Of a stretch of DNA of 64,000 bases, positions 1-8,789 are shown piece by piece. Below the pieces are notes generated by a model. That model made no database searches and was not told the origin of the DNA. It saw only the letters and a program-made list of their open reading frames with translations. The stretch lies in assembly GCF_002860165.1 (NCBI RefSeq), contig NZ_PGUZ01000001.1, positions 1 through 64,000 of the forward strand. Direction: 5' to 3'. This DNA is from Bacillus sp. V3-13. GTDB taxonomy: Bacteria > Bacillota > Bacilli > Bacillales > Cytobacillaceae. A program made the translations under genes and the position numbers. Each line of letters begins with the position of its first letter. The first letter of the stretch is position 1.

Positions 1-60
<60 letters not shown>

Positions 61-68
61 TTATTTAA

Positions 69-145
69 CGGGAAGTAGCTCAGCTTGGTAGAGCACTTGG
101 TTTGGGACCAAGGGGTCGCAGGTTCGAATCCTGTCTTCCCGACCA
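69..145 (+). tRNA. tRNA-Pro(TGG)
   Basis: A full cloverleaf can be drawn: acceptor CGGGAAG, anticodon TGG between CTTGG and CCAAG, T-arm GGTTCGAATC, and encoded CCA. Confidence 0.96.
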
Positions 146-159
146 GTAAGCACTTTCAT

Positions 160-235
160 GGGGCCTTAGCTCAGCTGGGAGAGCGCCTGCTTTGCACGCA
201 GGAGGTCAGCGGTTCGATCCCGCTAGGCTCCACCA
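160..235 (+). tRNA. tRNA-Ala(TGC)
   Basis: Acceptor GGGGCCT pairs with the sequence before ACCA. The anticodon loop is TTTGCAC. CCA is encoded. Confidence 0.96.
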
Positions 236-254
236 TTCATTATTTTTTATATTT

Positions 255-331
255 GGCGGTGTAGCTCAGCTGGCTAGAGCGTACGGTTCATACCCGTGAG
301 GTCGGGGGTTCGATCCCCTCCGCCGCTACCA
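255..331 (+). tRNA. tRNA-Met(CAT), elongator
   Basis: Acceptor GGCGGTG and anticodon CAT, with CCA encoded. The position after Ala matches the elongator Met of B. subtilis trnB. The initiator is a separate gene at 719. Confidence 0.94.
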
Positions 332-345
332 TATAATAATTTAAG

Positions 346-375
346 CATGGACCTTTAGCTCAGCTGGTTAGAGCA
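346..375 (+). pseudogene. 5' part copy of tRNA-Ile2, ending at the D-arm
   Basis: These 30 bases repeat exactly at 494-523, where they form the 5' part of the complete tRNA-Ile2 gene. The copy has the acceptor 5' strand and a full D-arm, and stops at GAGCA just before the anticodon stem. No anticodon stem or T-arm follows, so it cannot mature into a tRNA. Two other tRNAs in this operon show the same arrangement. Confidence 0.9.
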
Positions 376-493
376 ACGAGCAAAGCATCCATGAATCAAG
401 CTGCGAGTTGTACCCATCGAGCCGCTGCTTGAATAAACATACTGAGATGGGGACAGACAGTTTTGACTACAATCTTAATTAAAAATAGTTTAA
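376..493 (+). mobile_element. 118-nt insert between the duplicated tRNA-Ile2 5' parts
   Basis: The insert begins ACGAGCAAAGC and shares several blocks in the same order with the insert at 1386-1498: CCATGAAT, CTGCGAGTTG, CCCATCGAGCC and GAGATGGGGAC. CCCATC (413-418) can pair with GATGGG (446-451). No protein is encoded. It could be a small mobile element or a structured RNA. The class mobile_element is an inference from the duplication, not from recognised ends. Confidence 0.5.
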
Positions 494-496
494 CAT

Positions 497-573
497 GGAC
501 CTTTAGCTCAGCTGGTTAGAGCAGACGGCTCATAACCGTCCGGTCGTAGGTTCGAGTCCTACAAGGTCCACCA
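497..573 (+). tRNA. tRNA-Ile2(CAT), lysidine type
   Basis: Complete cloverleaf with acceptor GGACCTT/AAGGTCC, anticodon CAT and encoded CCA. It is assigned to Ile2 rather than Met because in B. subtilis trnB the gene between Met and Ser(TGA) is the CAT-anticodon isoleucine tRNA whose C34 is changed to lysidine by TilS. This rests on gene order and overall sequence resemblance. Confidence 0.85.
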
Positions 574-589
574 TTAATACTTATTATCC

Positions 590-682
590 GGAGGAATACC
601 CAAGTCTGGCTGAAGGGATCGGTCTTGAAAACCGACAGGCGGGTCAAACCGCGCGGGGGTTCGAATCCCCCTTCCTCCTCCA
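590..682 (+). tRNA. tRNA-Ser(TGA)
   Basis: Long variable arm typical of class II tRNA; anticodon TGA; acceptor GGAGGAA/TTCCTCC. The discriminator base before CCA is T rather than the usual G of serine tRNAs. Confidence 0.94.
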
Positions 683-718
683 TATTTATTTTTAAGATTT
701 AACTTACACTATTATTGT

Positions 719-792
<74 letters not shown>

Positions 793-795
793 TCT

Positions 796-871
796 GGTCC
801 CGTGGTGTAGCGGTTAACATGCCTGCCTGTCACGCAGGAGATCGCCGGTTCGATCCCGGTCGGGACCGCCA
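796..871 (+). tRNA. tRNA-Asp(GTC)
   Basis: Acceptor GGTCCCG, anticodon stem CCTGC/GCAGG with GTC, and encoded CCA. It starts only three bases after the fMet gene. Confidence 0.95.
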
Positions 872-896
872 TTTTTTATTATAATACTTTTTATAT

Positions 897-996
897 TGGC
901 TCAGTAGCTCAGTCGGTAGAGCAGGTTGCTCTCTTCGATGGTTGGCTTCTGTGGCAACCTGCGAGAAAGATCGTGAGATCTTTTGAGCAAAGGACT
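897..996 (+). pseudogene. interrupted 5' copy of tRNA-Phe with a hairpin insert
   Basis: Positions 897-923 repeat exactly at 1031-1057, the 5' part of the real tRNA-Phe. The copy is interrupted after GAGCA by 61 bases (924-984). It then resumes at 985-996 with GAGCAAAGGACT, identical to 1053-1064, so GAGCA is duplicated at both insert edges. The rest of the tRNA is missing. Two inverted repeats occupy the insert region: GCAGGTTGC/GCAACCTGC (921-929 and 954-962) and AAAGATC/GATCTTT (966-972 and 977-983). Confidence 0.85.
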
Positions 997-1031
997 TACT
1001 TGAATTAAGGTTTAGGAAACACTTGAATTAT

Positions 1032-1107
1032 GGCTCAGTAGCTCAGTCGGTAGAGCAAAGGACTGAAAATCCTTGTGTCGGCGGTTCGATTCCGTCCTGA
1101 GCCACCA
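1032..1107 (+). tRNA. tRNA-Phe(GAA)
   Basis: Acceptor GGCTCAG/CTGAGCC, anticodon GAA, encoded CCA. The His tRNA that follows Phe in B. subtilis trnB is absent here. Confidence 0.95.
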
Positions 1108-1132
1108 TTGTTGGCGATTAATTCTATACAAT

Positions 1133-1206
1133 GCGGGTGTAGTTTAATGGTAAAACTTCAGCCTTCCAAGCTGATATCGTGGGTTCGATTCCCATCACCC
1201 GCTCCA
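1133..1206 (+). tRNA. tRNA-Gly(TCC)
   Basis: Acceptor GCGGGTG, anticodon TCC between TCAGC and GCTGA, encoded CCA; 74 nt. Confidence 0.95.
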
Positions 1207-1211
1207 AAAAT

Positions 1212-1288
<77 letters not shown>

Positions 1289-1357
1289 TTCCCACAAAAA
1301 TTAGTTCGGAGAATAGCATTGTTTTGCTGCTCTAGGCCAGAAATAAATGAATCTTAT

Positions 1358-1385
1358 TATTCCGCAGTAGCTCAGTGGTAGAGCA
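1358..1385 (+). pseudogene. 5' part copy of tRNA-Asn, ending at the D-arm
   Basis: These 28 bases repeat exactly at 1499-1526, at the start of the complete tRNA-Asn. As in the Ile2 copy, it stops at GAGCA at the junction of D-arm and anticodon stem. Confidence 0.9.
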
Positions 1386-1498
1386 ACGAGCAAAGCTGCC
1401 ATGAATGGACTGCGAGTTGACCCATCGAGCCACATCTTGCCTCGGCTTCCCGAGATGGGGACATTCGAAGCTAAACTGGATTTAGGGAGCATTATTAG
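1386..1498 (+). mobile_element. 113-nt insert, relative of the insert at 376-493
   Basis: It begins ACGAGCAAAGC and shares ordered blocks with the first insert. It has the same outer inverted repeat, CCCATC (1421-1426) with GATGGG (1454-1459), and an extra inner hairpin CTCGG/CCGAG (1441-1454). Divergence outside the paired blocks suggests conserved RNA structure. It is non-coding. Confidence 0.5.
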
Positions 1499-1501
1499 TA
1501 T

Positions 1502-1576
1502 TCCGCAGTAGCTCAGTGGTAGAGCATTCGGCTGTTAACCGAACGGTCGCAGGTTCGAATCCTGCCTGCGGAGCCA
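1502..1576 (+). tRNA. tRNA-Asn(GTT)
   Basis: Acceptor TCCGCAG/CTGCGGA, anticodon GTT in CTGTTAA, encoded CCA. Confidence 0.95.
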
Positions 1577-1583
1577 TCTATAT

Positions 1584-1674
1584 GGGGAAGTACTCAAGAG
1601 GCTGAAGAGGCGCCCCTGCTAAGGGTGTAGGTCGCGTAAGCGGCGCGAGGGTTCAAATCCCTCCTTCTCCGCCA
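1584..1674 (+). tRNA. tRNA-Ser(GCT)
   Basis: Class II tRNA with long variable arm, anticodon GCT, acceptor with a G-T pair at position 3, discriminator G and encoded CCA. Confidence 0.94.
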
Positions 1675-1682
1675 TAACGAAC

Positions 1683-1754
1683 GGCCCCTTGGTCAAGCGG
1701 TTAAGACACCGCCCTTTCACGGCGGTAACACGGGTTCGAATCCCGTAGGGGTCA
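1683..1754 (+). tRNA. tRNA-Glu(TTC), CCA not encoded
   Basis: Acceptor GGCCCCT/AGGGGTC, anticodon TTC. The discriminator A is followed by TCT instead of CCA, as in the fMet gene of the same operon. Last tRNA of the cluster, as in B. subtilis trnB. Confidence 0.94.
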
Positions 1755-1757
1755 TCT

Positions 1758-1796
1758 ATCAAAAAAGCTGTTGACAATGTGTCAGCAGCTTTTTTG
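1758..1796 (+). terminator. terminator of the tRNA operon (bidirectional)
   Basis: AAAAAAGCTG...CAGCTTTTTT flanks a stem with a three-base loop. It also serves the convergent hydrolase gene that ends at 1815. Confidence 0.88.
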
Positions 1797-1814
1797 ATTA
1801 TATTATTGGTTTGG

Positions 1815-2438
1815 TCACATAGGGATGGAAAATTTTTGTTCATTTAGAAACAAATCGGTTATCACTCTATATCCTAAATCATTGGGATGAACTTCATCTG
1901 CCAATAGATGCGGTTTGTTTCTAAAAGAATCCATTGGGTTGATGTTGTAAATTCCAAATTGTTTGGCCGTTTCTTCATACAATTTGTTTATCCCTTGAAT
2001 TAATTTTTGGGCTAAACTATATAATTTGTGGTCCAGAGTACCTGGATTATAAAGGCCCATTATGAATACTTGGGCATTTGGATTAATTTCAGTGATGATC
2101 TGCAAAATGTGACTCAAATTTTGTTTTAACATTTGAATCGTACGAGCGTATTCTAGAATGTTAGAGGTATTCCCATAGGCACGAATCATATCAATTCCGC
2201 CTGTTGTCATAGTAATAAGGGTTGCTTTCTTCAATATATCTTGTATTTTGGAATCCCTAACAAATTCAAGCAATTCCCCGCTGCTGCGCCCTGATTTACC
2301 AAAGTTTATGTACTGGCAATCTTTTGTTTGTTTTATAGCTTGAAAAAAACTGGCGGCAAATGACTTGTCATGATTAGAAGCTCCCACTCCCTCAGTGAGA
2401 GAATCTCCCAGAGCAATATAAAAAACTCGATTTTCCAA
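1815..2438 (-). CDS. SGNH/GDSL-family hydrolase
   Basis: A 207-aa protein of the GDSL esterase/lipase fold. Block I GDSLTEG puts the nucleophile at Ser13, and block V DEVHPN gives Asp181 and His184 of the triad. Block III normally reads GGND; here it is GGID (residues 80-83), so the oxyanion-hole Asn is replaced by Ile. No signal peptide or membrane anchor is visible, unlike YpmR-type lipases, so it is probably cytosolic. The start is TTG with AGGAGG six bases upstream. The substrate is unknown. It stands alone, convergent with the tRNA operon and sharing its terminator. Confidence 0.85.
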   Translation of the reverse strand: MENRVFYIALGDSLTEGVGASNHDKSFAASFFQAIKQTKDCQYINFGKSGRSSGELLEFVRDSKIQDILKKATLITMTTGGIDMIRAYGNTSNILEYARTIQMLKQNLSHILQIITEINPNAQVFIMGLYNPGTLDHKLYSLAQKLIQGINKLYEETAKQFGIYNINPMDSFRNKPHLLADEVHPNDLGYRVITDLFLNEQKFSIPM

Positions 2439-2669
2439 GTGAATCCTCCTCGCGTAAAAATGAGCACTTTAACATTTTGTTCAATATTTATTTTTTTATT
2501 TATCTTTTTTAAGAGAATGTTTGGAATGCTTCTTACGAGGTTATGAAACGTTAACGATGCACATAATGGGGTTTACTAGTACAGCTTTCATATTTCCACC
2601 ATGGGCATTATTACTGATTATTTTCTTAAGGCTGCATTGACAAACTTTCACGACAGCATTCGGTTTCCT

Positions 2670-4118
2670 TTATAAGATCGGGGATAATAACCTGGATATC
2701 GATTCTTTGAAACGTACCCATAGCGGGAGTTTTTGATACTGTTCAAGAGTGAGTTCCCTGGATACTTTTACATCGTGATTAAATGCTTTGGTCAGCCTTT
2801 GAGCAATACCCTCATCATAAATAAAGGCATTCACCTCAAAATCTAATTTGAAGCTTCTTATATCAATATTCGCTGTTCCAACAGAAGATATTTCTTCATC
2901 TACAACAATGGTTTTGGCATGTATAAAACCATTATCGTAAATATAGACCGTTGCCCCAGCCTTTAGTAATTCTCCAATGTAAGACAGGGTTGCCCAATAT
3001 ACAAACATGTGATCCGGTTTATTAGGAATCATAATTTTAACCTCAACGCCAGATAAACATGCAATTCGAAGGCCATCTAATAAACTTGTATCAGGAATAA
3101 AATATGGCGTTTGGATGAGAACGGATTTTTTTGCTGTTGTGATCATTTTAATCAATCCATTCTTAATATGTTCCCATTCAGAATCCGGCCCGCTTGAAAC
3201 GATTTGCATTCCGACTTTTCCTGGAGAAATATCCTCTGGGAAGTAATTTGGAAGAAAGGAAATTTTGTGGCAGCAGGAAGCCTGATTCCAATCGAGAATA
3301 AAACGGGTCTGAATCGCATGAACAGCTGTACCCTGTATCCTTAAATGAGTGTCACGCCAATAGCCGAATTTTGGTACAAGCCCAAGATATTCATTGGCCA
3401 CATTAAAGCCGCCTACATAACCGGTTTTTCCATCAATAATGACTAACTTGCGATGGTTCCGATAATTTAACCGCAGATTGATGAGGCGGAATTTGGAAGG
3501 AAAAAAGACTTCCACTTCACCACCAGCTTCTCGAAGCTCTTTAAAAAATCGTTTTGTTAATCCTCTCGAACCCAGTTCATCATATAAAACCCGTACTTTA
3601 ACCCCTTCTTTTGCTTTCTTCGTTAAAACTTCTATGAGTTTTTTGCCAAGCTCGTCTTTTTTAATGATAAAGTACTGCAGATGAATATGGTCCTTTGCAT
3701 CTTCGATATCTTTAAATAAGCTGTTAAACTTTTCCTGACCATCCGTAAACAATTCAACTAAATTATCTTCAGTTAAAACAGCATCATTGTTAATTAAATG
3801 CATATATATTAAATCTCTGCTGCTTCTTGTAGCTTGATTGCGAAATTGGAACTGGCGGGAACCTAGCTGGGCCAATTGGGTTGCTGCCATTTTTGCGCTT
3901 CTAATCTTTTTACGATCATCCCATTGAAACAGTTGATAATGGCTCAGGTTTTGTCCTAAAAGGAGATATAACACAAACCCGGCTAAAGGCATAAAATATA
4001 GAACCAACAACCAAGCCCATGAGGAACTGGCATCCCGCCTTTCGCGAAAAATAACAATAATCGCAAAAAAAATATTTAATATAATAACTAGCCCAAGCAA
4101 TATGGAAGTAATATGCAT
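2670..4118 (-). CDS. cls: cardiolipin synthase
   Basis: Makes cardiolipin from two phosphatidylglycerols at the membrane. The 482-aa length fits bacterial ClsA-type enzymes. Two hydrophobic N-terminal segments (about 4-23 and 34-54) anchor it. Two phospholipase D HKD motifs are intact: H222-K224-D229 and H400-K402-D407. B. subtilis has several paralogues (clsA, ywjE, ywiE), and which one this corresponds to cannot be settled here. It is monocistronic, with about 190 bp of non-coding DNA upstream. Confidence 0.93.
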   Translation of the reverse strand: MHITSILLGLVIILNIFFAIIVIFRERRDASSSWAWLLVLYFMPLAGFVLYLLLGQNLSHYQLFQWDDRKKIRSAKMAATQLAQLGSRQFQFRNQATRSSRDLIYMHLINNDAVLTEDNLVELFTDGQEKFNSLFKDIEDAKDHIHLQYFIIKKDELGKKLIEVLTKKAKEGVKVRVLYDELGSRGLTKRFFKELREAGGEVEVFFPSKFRLINLRLNYRNHRKLVIIDGKTGYVGGFNVANEYLGLVPKFGYWRDTHLRIQGTAVHAIQTRFILDWNQASCCHKISFLPNYFPEDISPGKVGMQIVSSGPDSEWEHIKNGLIKMITTAKKSVLIQTPYFIPDTSLLDGLRIACLSGVEVKIMIPNKPDHMFVYWATLSYIGELLKAGATVYIYDNGFIHAKTIVVDEEISSVGTANIDIRSFKLDFEVNAFIYDEGIAQRLTKAFNHDVKVSRELTLEQYQKLPLWVRFKESISRLLSPIL

Positions 4119-4309
4119 AATTAAATCCTCACTAAAAAAGTTATGAGTACTAATAATAATTGCTATTCATAATTATGTGTGATGTGACAGGCCGTGTACG
4201 TCTTGTATTTATATCAATTGATGTTTAGTCCTGAGAACGCTTCAGATTCGACCAAAGGGAAGCCAGTGGAGAAGAAATATATTGACTAGGGAATACCGGT
4301 GTCTTAAGT

Positions 4310-4343
4310 AAAAGGCTCCGGCGTTAAACTGCCGCCAGAGCCT
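4310..4343 (-). terminator. terminator overlapping the phosphoesterase stop
   Basis: On the minus strand GGCTCTGGCGGC and CGCCGGAGCC pair around the TAA stop codon, followed by TTTTA. Confidence 0.75.
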
Positions 4344-5187
4344 CTTCTTTTTCTATTTTTTTGTTTAGAGATAGTTGGTGAAGTGTGATTTCAGGACGGC
4401 TTCCAATCCGTATGTTAATGGATGTTTCTCCTAATCCTTCACCTATATAAAAAGGTTTTTCATTATAAAGCTGGAGGCCTTTGATCATATTCATTCGCAT
4501 CATTGTACGTGCGAGTTTCGCGAGATGATAAGGCTTAGGCCAGTGAATCTGTCCGCCATGGAAATGGCCTGAAAGAAGATAATCATAATGGAAGTCTTTC
4601 ATGTTAAGAACGATGTTTGGATCATGGGTTAAAACTAAGGAATATCCTTCCTTTAGATCGGAAAATGCTTTTTGCAGTTCACTTCTTTTTGAGTGAAAGT
4701 CATCAACCCCGATAATATTAATTCGTTCTCCATCGACAAAAACGGCCTCGTTTTCGTTTTGCAGTGTTTTACAGCCATATTTTTTCAATACTTCCCTCAG
4801 TATTTCAAAATCCTCCATTTTTAAAATGTAATCGTGATTTCCAAACACTACATATATTCCATATGGTGCATTTAGGCGCTTTAACACTTTTAAATACGGA
4901 ATAAGTTTAGGAATCGTGCGTTTTCTATCCAGAAAATCGCCAGTAAGAGCAATTAAATCAATGGTTTCGCCGGCCAACTTATCATAAAGTTGTTCGGGTG
5001 AAATCGAAATGTGTTCAAGATGCATATCTGAGATTTGCAAAATATGTAAAAGAGGACCAGTTGAACGCTGAAATTCAAAAGTAGGTAAATGAACTTTATT
5101 GAAAACAACTTTTTGAGTATTTTTATATGCCCTATAAAAAAGTAGCATAGTGGCGATTAACAGCATAACCAAGAAAAGTACTTTCAT
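4324..5187 (-). CDS. membrane-anchored metallophosphoesterase (YkuE/YaeI type)
   Basis: Calcineurin-like phosphodiesterase. The metal-binding blocks appear in order: SDMH, TGDFLD, FGNHD, THDP and SGHFHGGQ. A single hydrophobic N-terminal segment precedes the domain, so it is probably bound to the membrane. The start was placed at the internal ATG (5187), because GGGAGG sits seven bases before it, giving 287 aa. An upstream in-frame ATG adds seven residues but would include the ribosome binding site. Relatives act on lipid A precursors or wall-associated substrates; the substrate here is not known. Confidence 0.87.
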   Translation of the reverse strand: MKVLFLVMLLIATMLLFYRAYKNTQKVVFNKVHLPTFEFQRSTGPLLHILQISDMHLEHISISPEQLYDKLAGETIDLIALTGDFLDRKRTIPKLIPYLKVLKRLNAPYGIYVVFGNHDYILKMEDFEILREVLKKYGCKTLQNENEAVFVDGERINIIGVDDFHSKRSELQKAFSDLKEGYSLVLTHDPNIVLNMKDFHYDYLLSGHFHGGQIHWPKPYHLAKLARTMMRMNMIKGLQLYNEKPFYIGEGLGETSINIRIGSRPEITLHQLSLNKKIEKEEALAAV

Positions 5188-5694
5188 TAAATTTCCTCCC
5201 TTCCACATTAGTATAGAAGAGTCGAAAGCGGATTATTAAAGGAAATTAATGGGGTTCTTTAGTGGAAAATTGATATGGTCCGCTCTTGTATTTGCATTGA
5301 AAAGGGTTTGATATAAACTGTTTCTGAAAAAAATTGCCTTTAGTGCAAATTATATGTTAGTCGCACTCATACCAATTTCCAGTAAAATCTTTATCTAAAA
5401 TTTACTGGAGCCGAAATCATCGGATTAACAAGAAAATGATAACTAAGAACTCTCCTGTCTCTCTTATCCAATACACCTTCCATGATAAAATCCAAATTTT
5501 TTTAAATTCGTAATTTGTCACTGCTTGCTCATAAAGATGTCGAAATCCCAATTATTACCTCATTTCTATTTAAAATTTATCGAAAAAAAGAGTTTATTGT
5601 CACAAAATTAAAAAAATTTTTACAAGGATATTCGATACGCAAGCCGAATAATAGATAAAAGTCATGAAATATTTTTGGAGCGGGGAGAAGGATT
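5188..5694. other. 507-bp gap upstream of the glycogen operon
   Basis: No coding region is visible. An inverted repeat CCAGTAAA/TTTACTGG (5379-5408) lacks a following T-run, so it is not an obvious terminator. A/T-rich DNA around 5580-5660 probably holds the glgB promoter. A sigma-E promoter, as drives the B. subtilis operon, could not be matched with confidence. Confidence 0.5.
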
Positions 5695-7638
5695 GTGTTG
5701 AACTCATTATTGCCAACAGATTATCAGCTGCATTTGTTTCATGAAGGTACGTTTTATGAAAGCTATCGTTTATTCGGTGCCCACCTTTTTCAGGAAAATG
5801 ACAGGCAGTTTACCCGATTTTGTGTGTGGGCTCCATCTGCTGCTATTGTCAGACTAGTCGGTGATTTTAACAATTGGAATGGAGAAGGGTATGTCTTTCA
5901 TAGAGTGAATAATGAAGGTGTTTGGATGCTGATGGTCGATAGAAATCTGGAGGGTGCCCTGTATAAGTATGAAATCATCAATAGTAACGGTGAACGTCTG
6001 CTGAAATCTGACCCGTTCGGCTATTATGCCGAGCTTCGCCCTCGAACTGCCTCAATTGTCTATTCTCTTGAGGGTTACGAATGGAATGACCACAATTGGC
6101 GAATTCGCAAAGAGAAAAAGCCGATCTATGCTGAGCCGGCAGCGATATACGAAGTTCATGCAGGCTCCTGGAAAAAGAAAGAAGATGGAAGTTTTCTGAC
6201 TTACAGGGAGCTGGCTGAGCAGCTAATTCCGTATGTCCTGGAGCATGGTTTTACGCATATTGAGCTGTTGCCTTTAGTTGAGCATCCGTTCGACGACTCA
6301 TGGGGATATCAGGGTACTGGATATTATTCTGTTACAAGCCGTTACGGCACACCGCAAGAGCTGATGTTTTTCATTGATCAGTGCCATCAAAATGGGATAG
6401 GTGTAATCCTTGACTGGGTTCCGGGGCATTTTTGCAAGGATGATCATGGGCTGTTCCGCTTTGATGGGAGCTATTTGTTTGAGTACCAAAATAGCCATGA
6501 CCGGGAAAATCATGAATGGGGAACGGCCAATTTTGATTTGGGAAAGCCGGAAGTACAAAGCTTTTTGATCTCCAATGCATTGTTTTGGATGGAATATTTC
6601 CATGTAGACGGGTTTCGCGTTGATGCAGTCGCGAACATCATCTATTGGCCCAATTCAGATGGGGGCCATGCCAATCCATACGGTCTCGAATTTTTAAAGA
6701 ATTTGAATAAGGCTATTTTTGAGCAAGATCCAAACATGCTGATGATTGCCGAAGATTCAACGGACTGGCCGCAAGTGACGAGCCCTGTGCATTATGGCGG
6801 GCTGGGCTTCAATTATAAGTGGAATATGGGTTGGATGAATGACATTTTGACCTATATGGAAGCTCCCTCCTTTGAAAGATCAAAACACCACAGCAAAGTA
6901 ACATTTTCATTGTTATATGCATTTAATGAGAATTTTGTTTTGCCACTCTCGCATGATGAAGTGGTGCATGGCAAGAAATCACTGTTGGATAAAATGCCGG
7001 GAGATTATTGGCAAAAATTTGCGCAGCTGCGCCTTTTGCTTGGATTTATGTTTGCCCATCCCGGAAAAAAACTGATGTTTATGGGTACCGAGCTTGGCCA
7101 GTTTGCAGAATGGAAGTTTAGAGAACAGCTTGATTGGAATCTGCTTGAGTATGACATGCACCAAAAATTGAATGACTATGTTAAAGAATTACTGAAGGTT
7201 TATAAGCGTTCCAAGCCGTTGTACGAATTGGATCACCTTGGCGAAGGCTTTGAATGGATTGACGTAAATAATTGGCAGCAGTCGATCTTTTCTTTCATAC
7301 GTAAAGGAGCAAAGGATGGCGAATATCTTATCATAATTGCTAATTTTACAGAAAAAACATACTTGGATTATAAAATTGGCGTTCCTGCTGCCGGGCAATA
7401 CCGCGAAACATTTAACAGTGACCAGCTCGCGTTTGGCGGTGCGGGCTTTGTGAACAAGCGGGTTGTGAAGGCAGAAGAAAACAGCTTTCATGGACGGCCT
7501 TATTCTGTGAAATTAACGATATCGCCATTTGGTTTAATCATATTAAGACCTGTGAAAAAGCGGAAGGAGATGAACAGCAATGGTGAAGAAAAAGTGCGTC
7601 GCAATGCTGCTGGCAGGAGGAAAGGGAAGCAGGCTTAG
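5695..7638 (+). CDS. glgB: 1,4-alpha-glucan branching enzyme
   Basis: Transfers alpha-1,4 chains to make alpha-1,6 branches in glycogen. The 647-aa protein has an N-terminal CBM48-like domain (about 30-125) and a GH13 barrel. Catalytic positions are Asp310 (in DGFRVD), Glu353 (in AEDST) and Asp421 (in LSHDE). It is the first gene of glgBCDAP. The start is GTG at 5695, next to an in-frame TTG; GGGGAGAAGG lies just upstream. The C-terminal tail is basic (ends KGKQA) and overlaps glgC by 59 bp, which is long for this operon and suggests an extended tail or translational coupling. Confidence 0.96.
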   Translation: MLNSLLPTDYQLHLFHEGTFYESYRLFGAHLFQENDRQFTRFCVWAPSAAIVRLVGDFNNWNGEGYVFHRVNNEGVWMLMVDRNLEGALYKYEIINSNGERLLKSDPFGYYAELRPRTASIVYSLEGYEWNDHNWRIRKEKKPIYAEPAAIYEVHAGSWKKKEDGSFLTYRELAEQLIPYVLEHGFTHIELLPLVEHPFDDSWGYQGTGYYSVTSRYGTPQELMFFIDQCHQNGIGVILDWVPGHFCKDDHGLFRFDGSYLFEYQNSHDRENHEWGTANFDLGKPEVQSFLISNALFWMEYFHVDGFRVDAVANIIYWPNSDGGHANPYGLEFLKNLNKAIFEQDPNMLMIAEDSTDWPQVTSPVHYGGLGFNYKWNMGWMNDILTYMEAPSFERSKHHSKVTFSLLYAFNENFVLPLSHDEVVHGKKSLLDKMPGDYWQKFAQLRLLLGFMFAHPGKKLMFMGTELGQFAEWKFREQLDWNLLEYDMHQKLNDYVKELLKVYKRSKPLYELDHLGEGFEWIDVNNWQQSIFSFIRKGAKDGEYLIIIANFTEKTYLDYKIGVPAAGQYRETFNSDQLAFGGAGFVNKRVVKAEENSFHGRPYSVKLTISPFGLIILRPVKKRKEMNSNGEEKVRRNAAGRRKGKQA

Positions 7639-8749
7639 TACATTGACGAAGAACCTGGCGAAGCCGGCTGTTCCCTTTGGGGGCAAATATAGAATCATTG
7701 ATTTTACGTTAAGCAATTGCACGAATTCAGGGATTGATACTGTCGGTGTCCTCACTCAATATCAACCTCTTGTTTTAAACTCCTATATTGGAATCGGCAG
7801 TGCCTGGGACCTGGACCGCAAGGATGGTGGGGTTACAGTCCTGCCTCCGTACAGCGAGTCCTCCGAAGTGAAATGGTATACAGGAACGGCGAGTGCCATT
7901 TACCAAAATTTAAATTATTTAGTCCAGTACGAACCTGAATATGTACTTATCCTTTCCGGAGATCACATTTATAAAATGGATTACGAAAAAATGCTGCAAT
8001 ACCACATAGAAAAAGGGGCAGATGTCACCATCTCCGTTATCGAAGTTCCCTGGGCTGAAGCGAGCCGGTTCGGAATAATGAATACGAGCGACGACATGAG
8101 AATTACCCAATTTGATGAAAAACCGCAAATGCCAAAAAGCAATCTTGCCTCAATGGGAATCTATATTTTTAACTGGAGCGTTTTAAAAGAGTATTTGGAA
8201 ATGGATGACCGCAACCCGGAATCCTCACATGATTTTGGTAAAGATGTGATTCCGCTCCTTCTTGATGAGAAAAAGAAAATGTATGCCTATCCATTTAAGG
8301 GTTACTGGAAAGATGTTGGGACAGTAAAAAGCCTCTGGGAAGCAAACATGGATATGCTTGACGAAGAATGCGAACTTAACCTGTTTGATTATTCATGGCG
8401 AATCTACTCAATCAACCCGAACCATCCTCCCCAATTTATTTCGGCAGAAGCGGATATTACTGAATCGCTCGTCAACGAAGGATGCACCATTGAAGGCGAT
8501 ATTAGAAAATCGGTTTTATTCCAGGGTGTTACCGTTGAACAAGGGGCTGTTGTCAAAGAAACAGTCGTAATGCCGGATGCTGTCATTGGAAAAAACTCTT
8601 ATATTGAAAAAGCGATCGTTCCTTCCAATATCCGTATTCCCGACGGAGCGGTGATCCGCCCTGTTGATGAGTCGGAAGAGGTGGTACTCGTGACCGATGA
8701 ACTGCTGAAAGGCATTTCTCATCATGTACCACACAAGATTAAAAATTAG
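7580..8749 (+). CDS. glgC: glucose-1-phosphate adenylyltransferase, catalytic subunit
   Basis: Makes ADP-glucose, the committed step of glycogen synthesis. A 389-aa nucleotidyltransferase with the signature GGKGSRL at 13-19 and the substrate motif around FDEKP, then a C-terminal left-handed beta-helix with hexapeptide-type repeats (about 285-370). Its start lies inside glgB, with AAGGAG ten bases upstream. In Bacillus GlgC works with GlgD, encoded next. Confidence 0.96.
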   Translation: MVKKKCVAMLLAGGKGSRLSTLTKNLAKPAVPFGGKYRIIDFTLSNCTNSGIDTVGVLTQYQPLVLNSYIGIGSAWDLDRKDGGVTVLPPYSESSEVKWYTGTASAIYQNLNYLVQYEPEYVLILSGDHIYKMDYEKMLQYHIEKGADVTISVIEVPWAEASRFGIMNTSDDMRITQFDEKPQMPKSNLASMGIYIFNWSVLKEYLEMDDRNPESSHDFGKDVIPLLLDEKKKMYAYPFKGYWKDVGTVKSLWEANMDMLDEECELNLFDYSWRIYSINPNHPPQFISAEADITESLVNEGCTIEGDIRKSVLFQGVTVEQGAVVKETVVMPDAVIGKNSYIEKAIVPSNIRIPDGAVIRPVDESEEVVLVTDELLKGISHHVPHKIKN

Positions 8750-8789
8750 TCAGAAACGCTTACAAATAACAAATCGGGAGGGACAAAAG

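Noticed and set aside
376-493. T-box or Bacillaceae-1 type RNA in the tRNA insert
   Set aside because: The T-box core (AGGGTGG-ACCGCG) is absent and the terminal loops do not read RUCCU.
1619-1843. A 74-codon minus-strand frame over tRNA-Ser and tRNA-Glu
   Set aside because: Antisense to tRNA genes, a common artefact of tRNA sequence.
8724-8789. Upstream extension of glgD
   Set aside because: It overlaps the glgC end and lacks a ribosome binding site, while TTG 8790 has GGGAGGG at the right distance.
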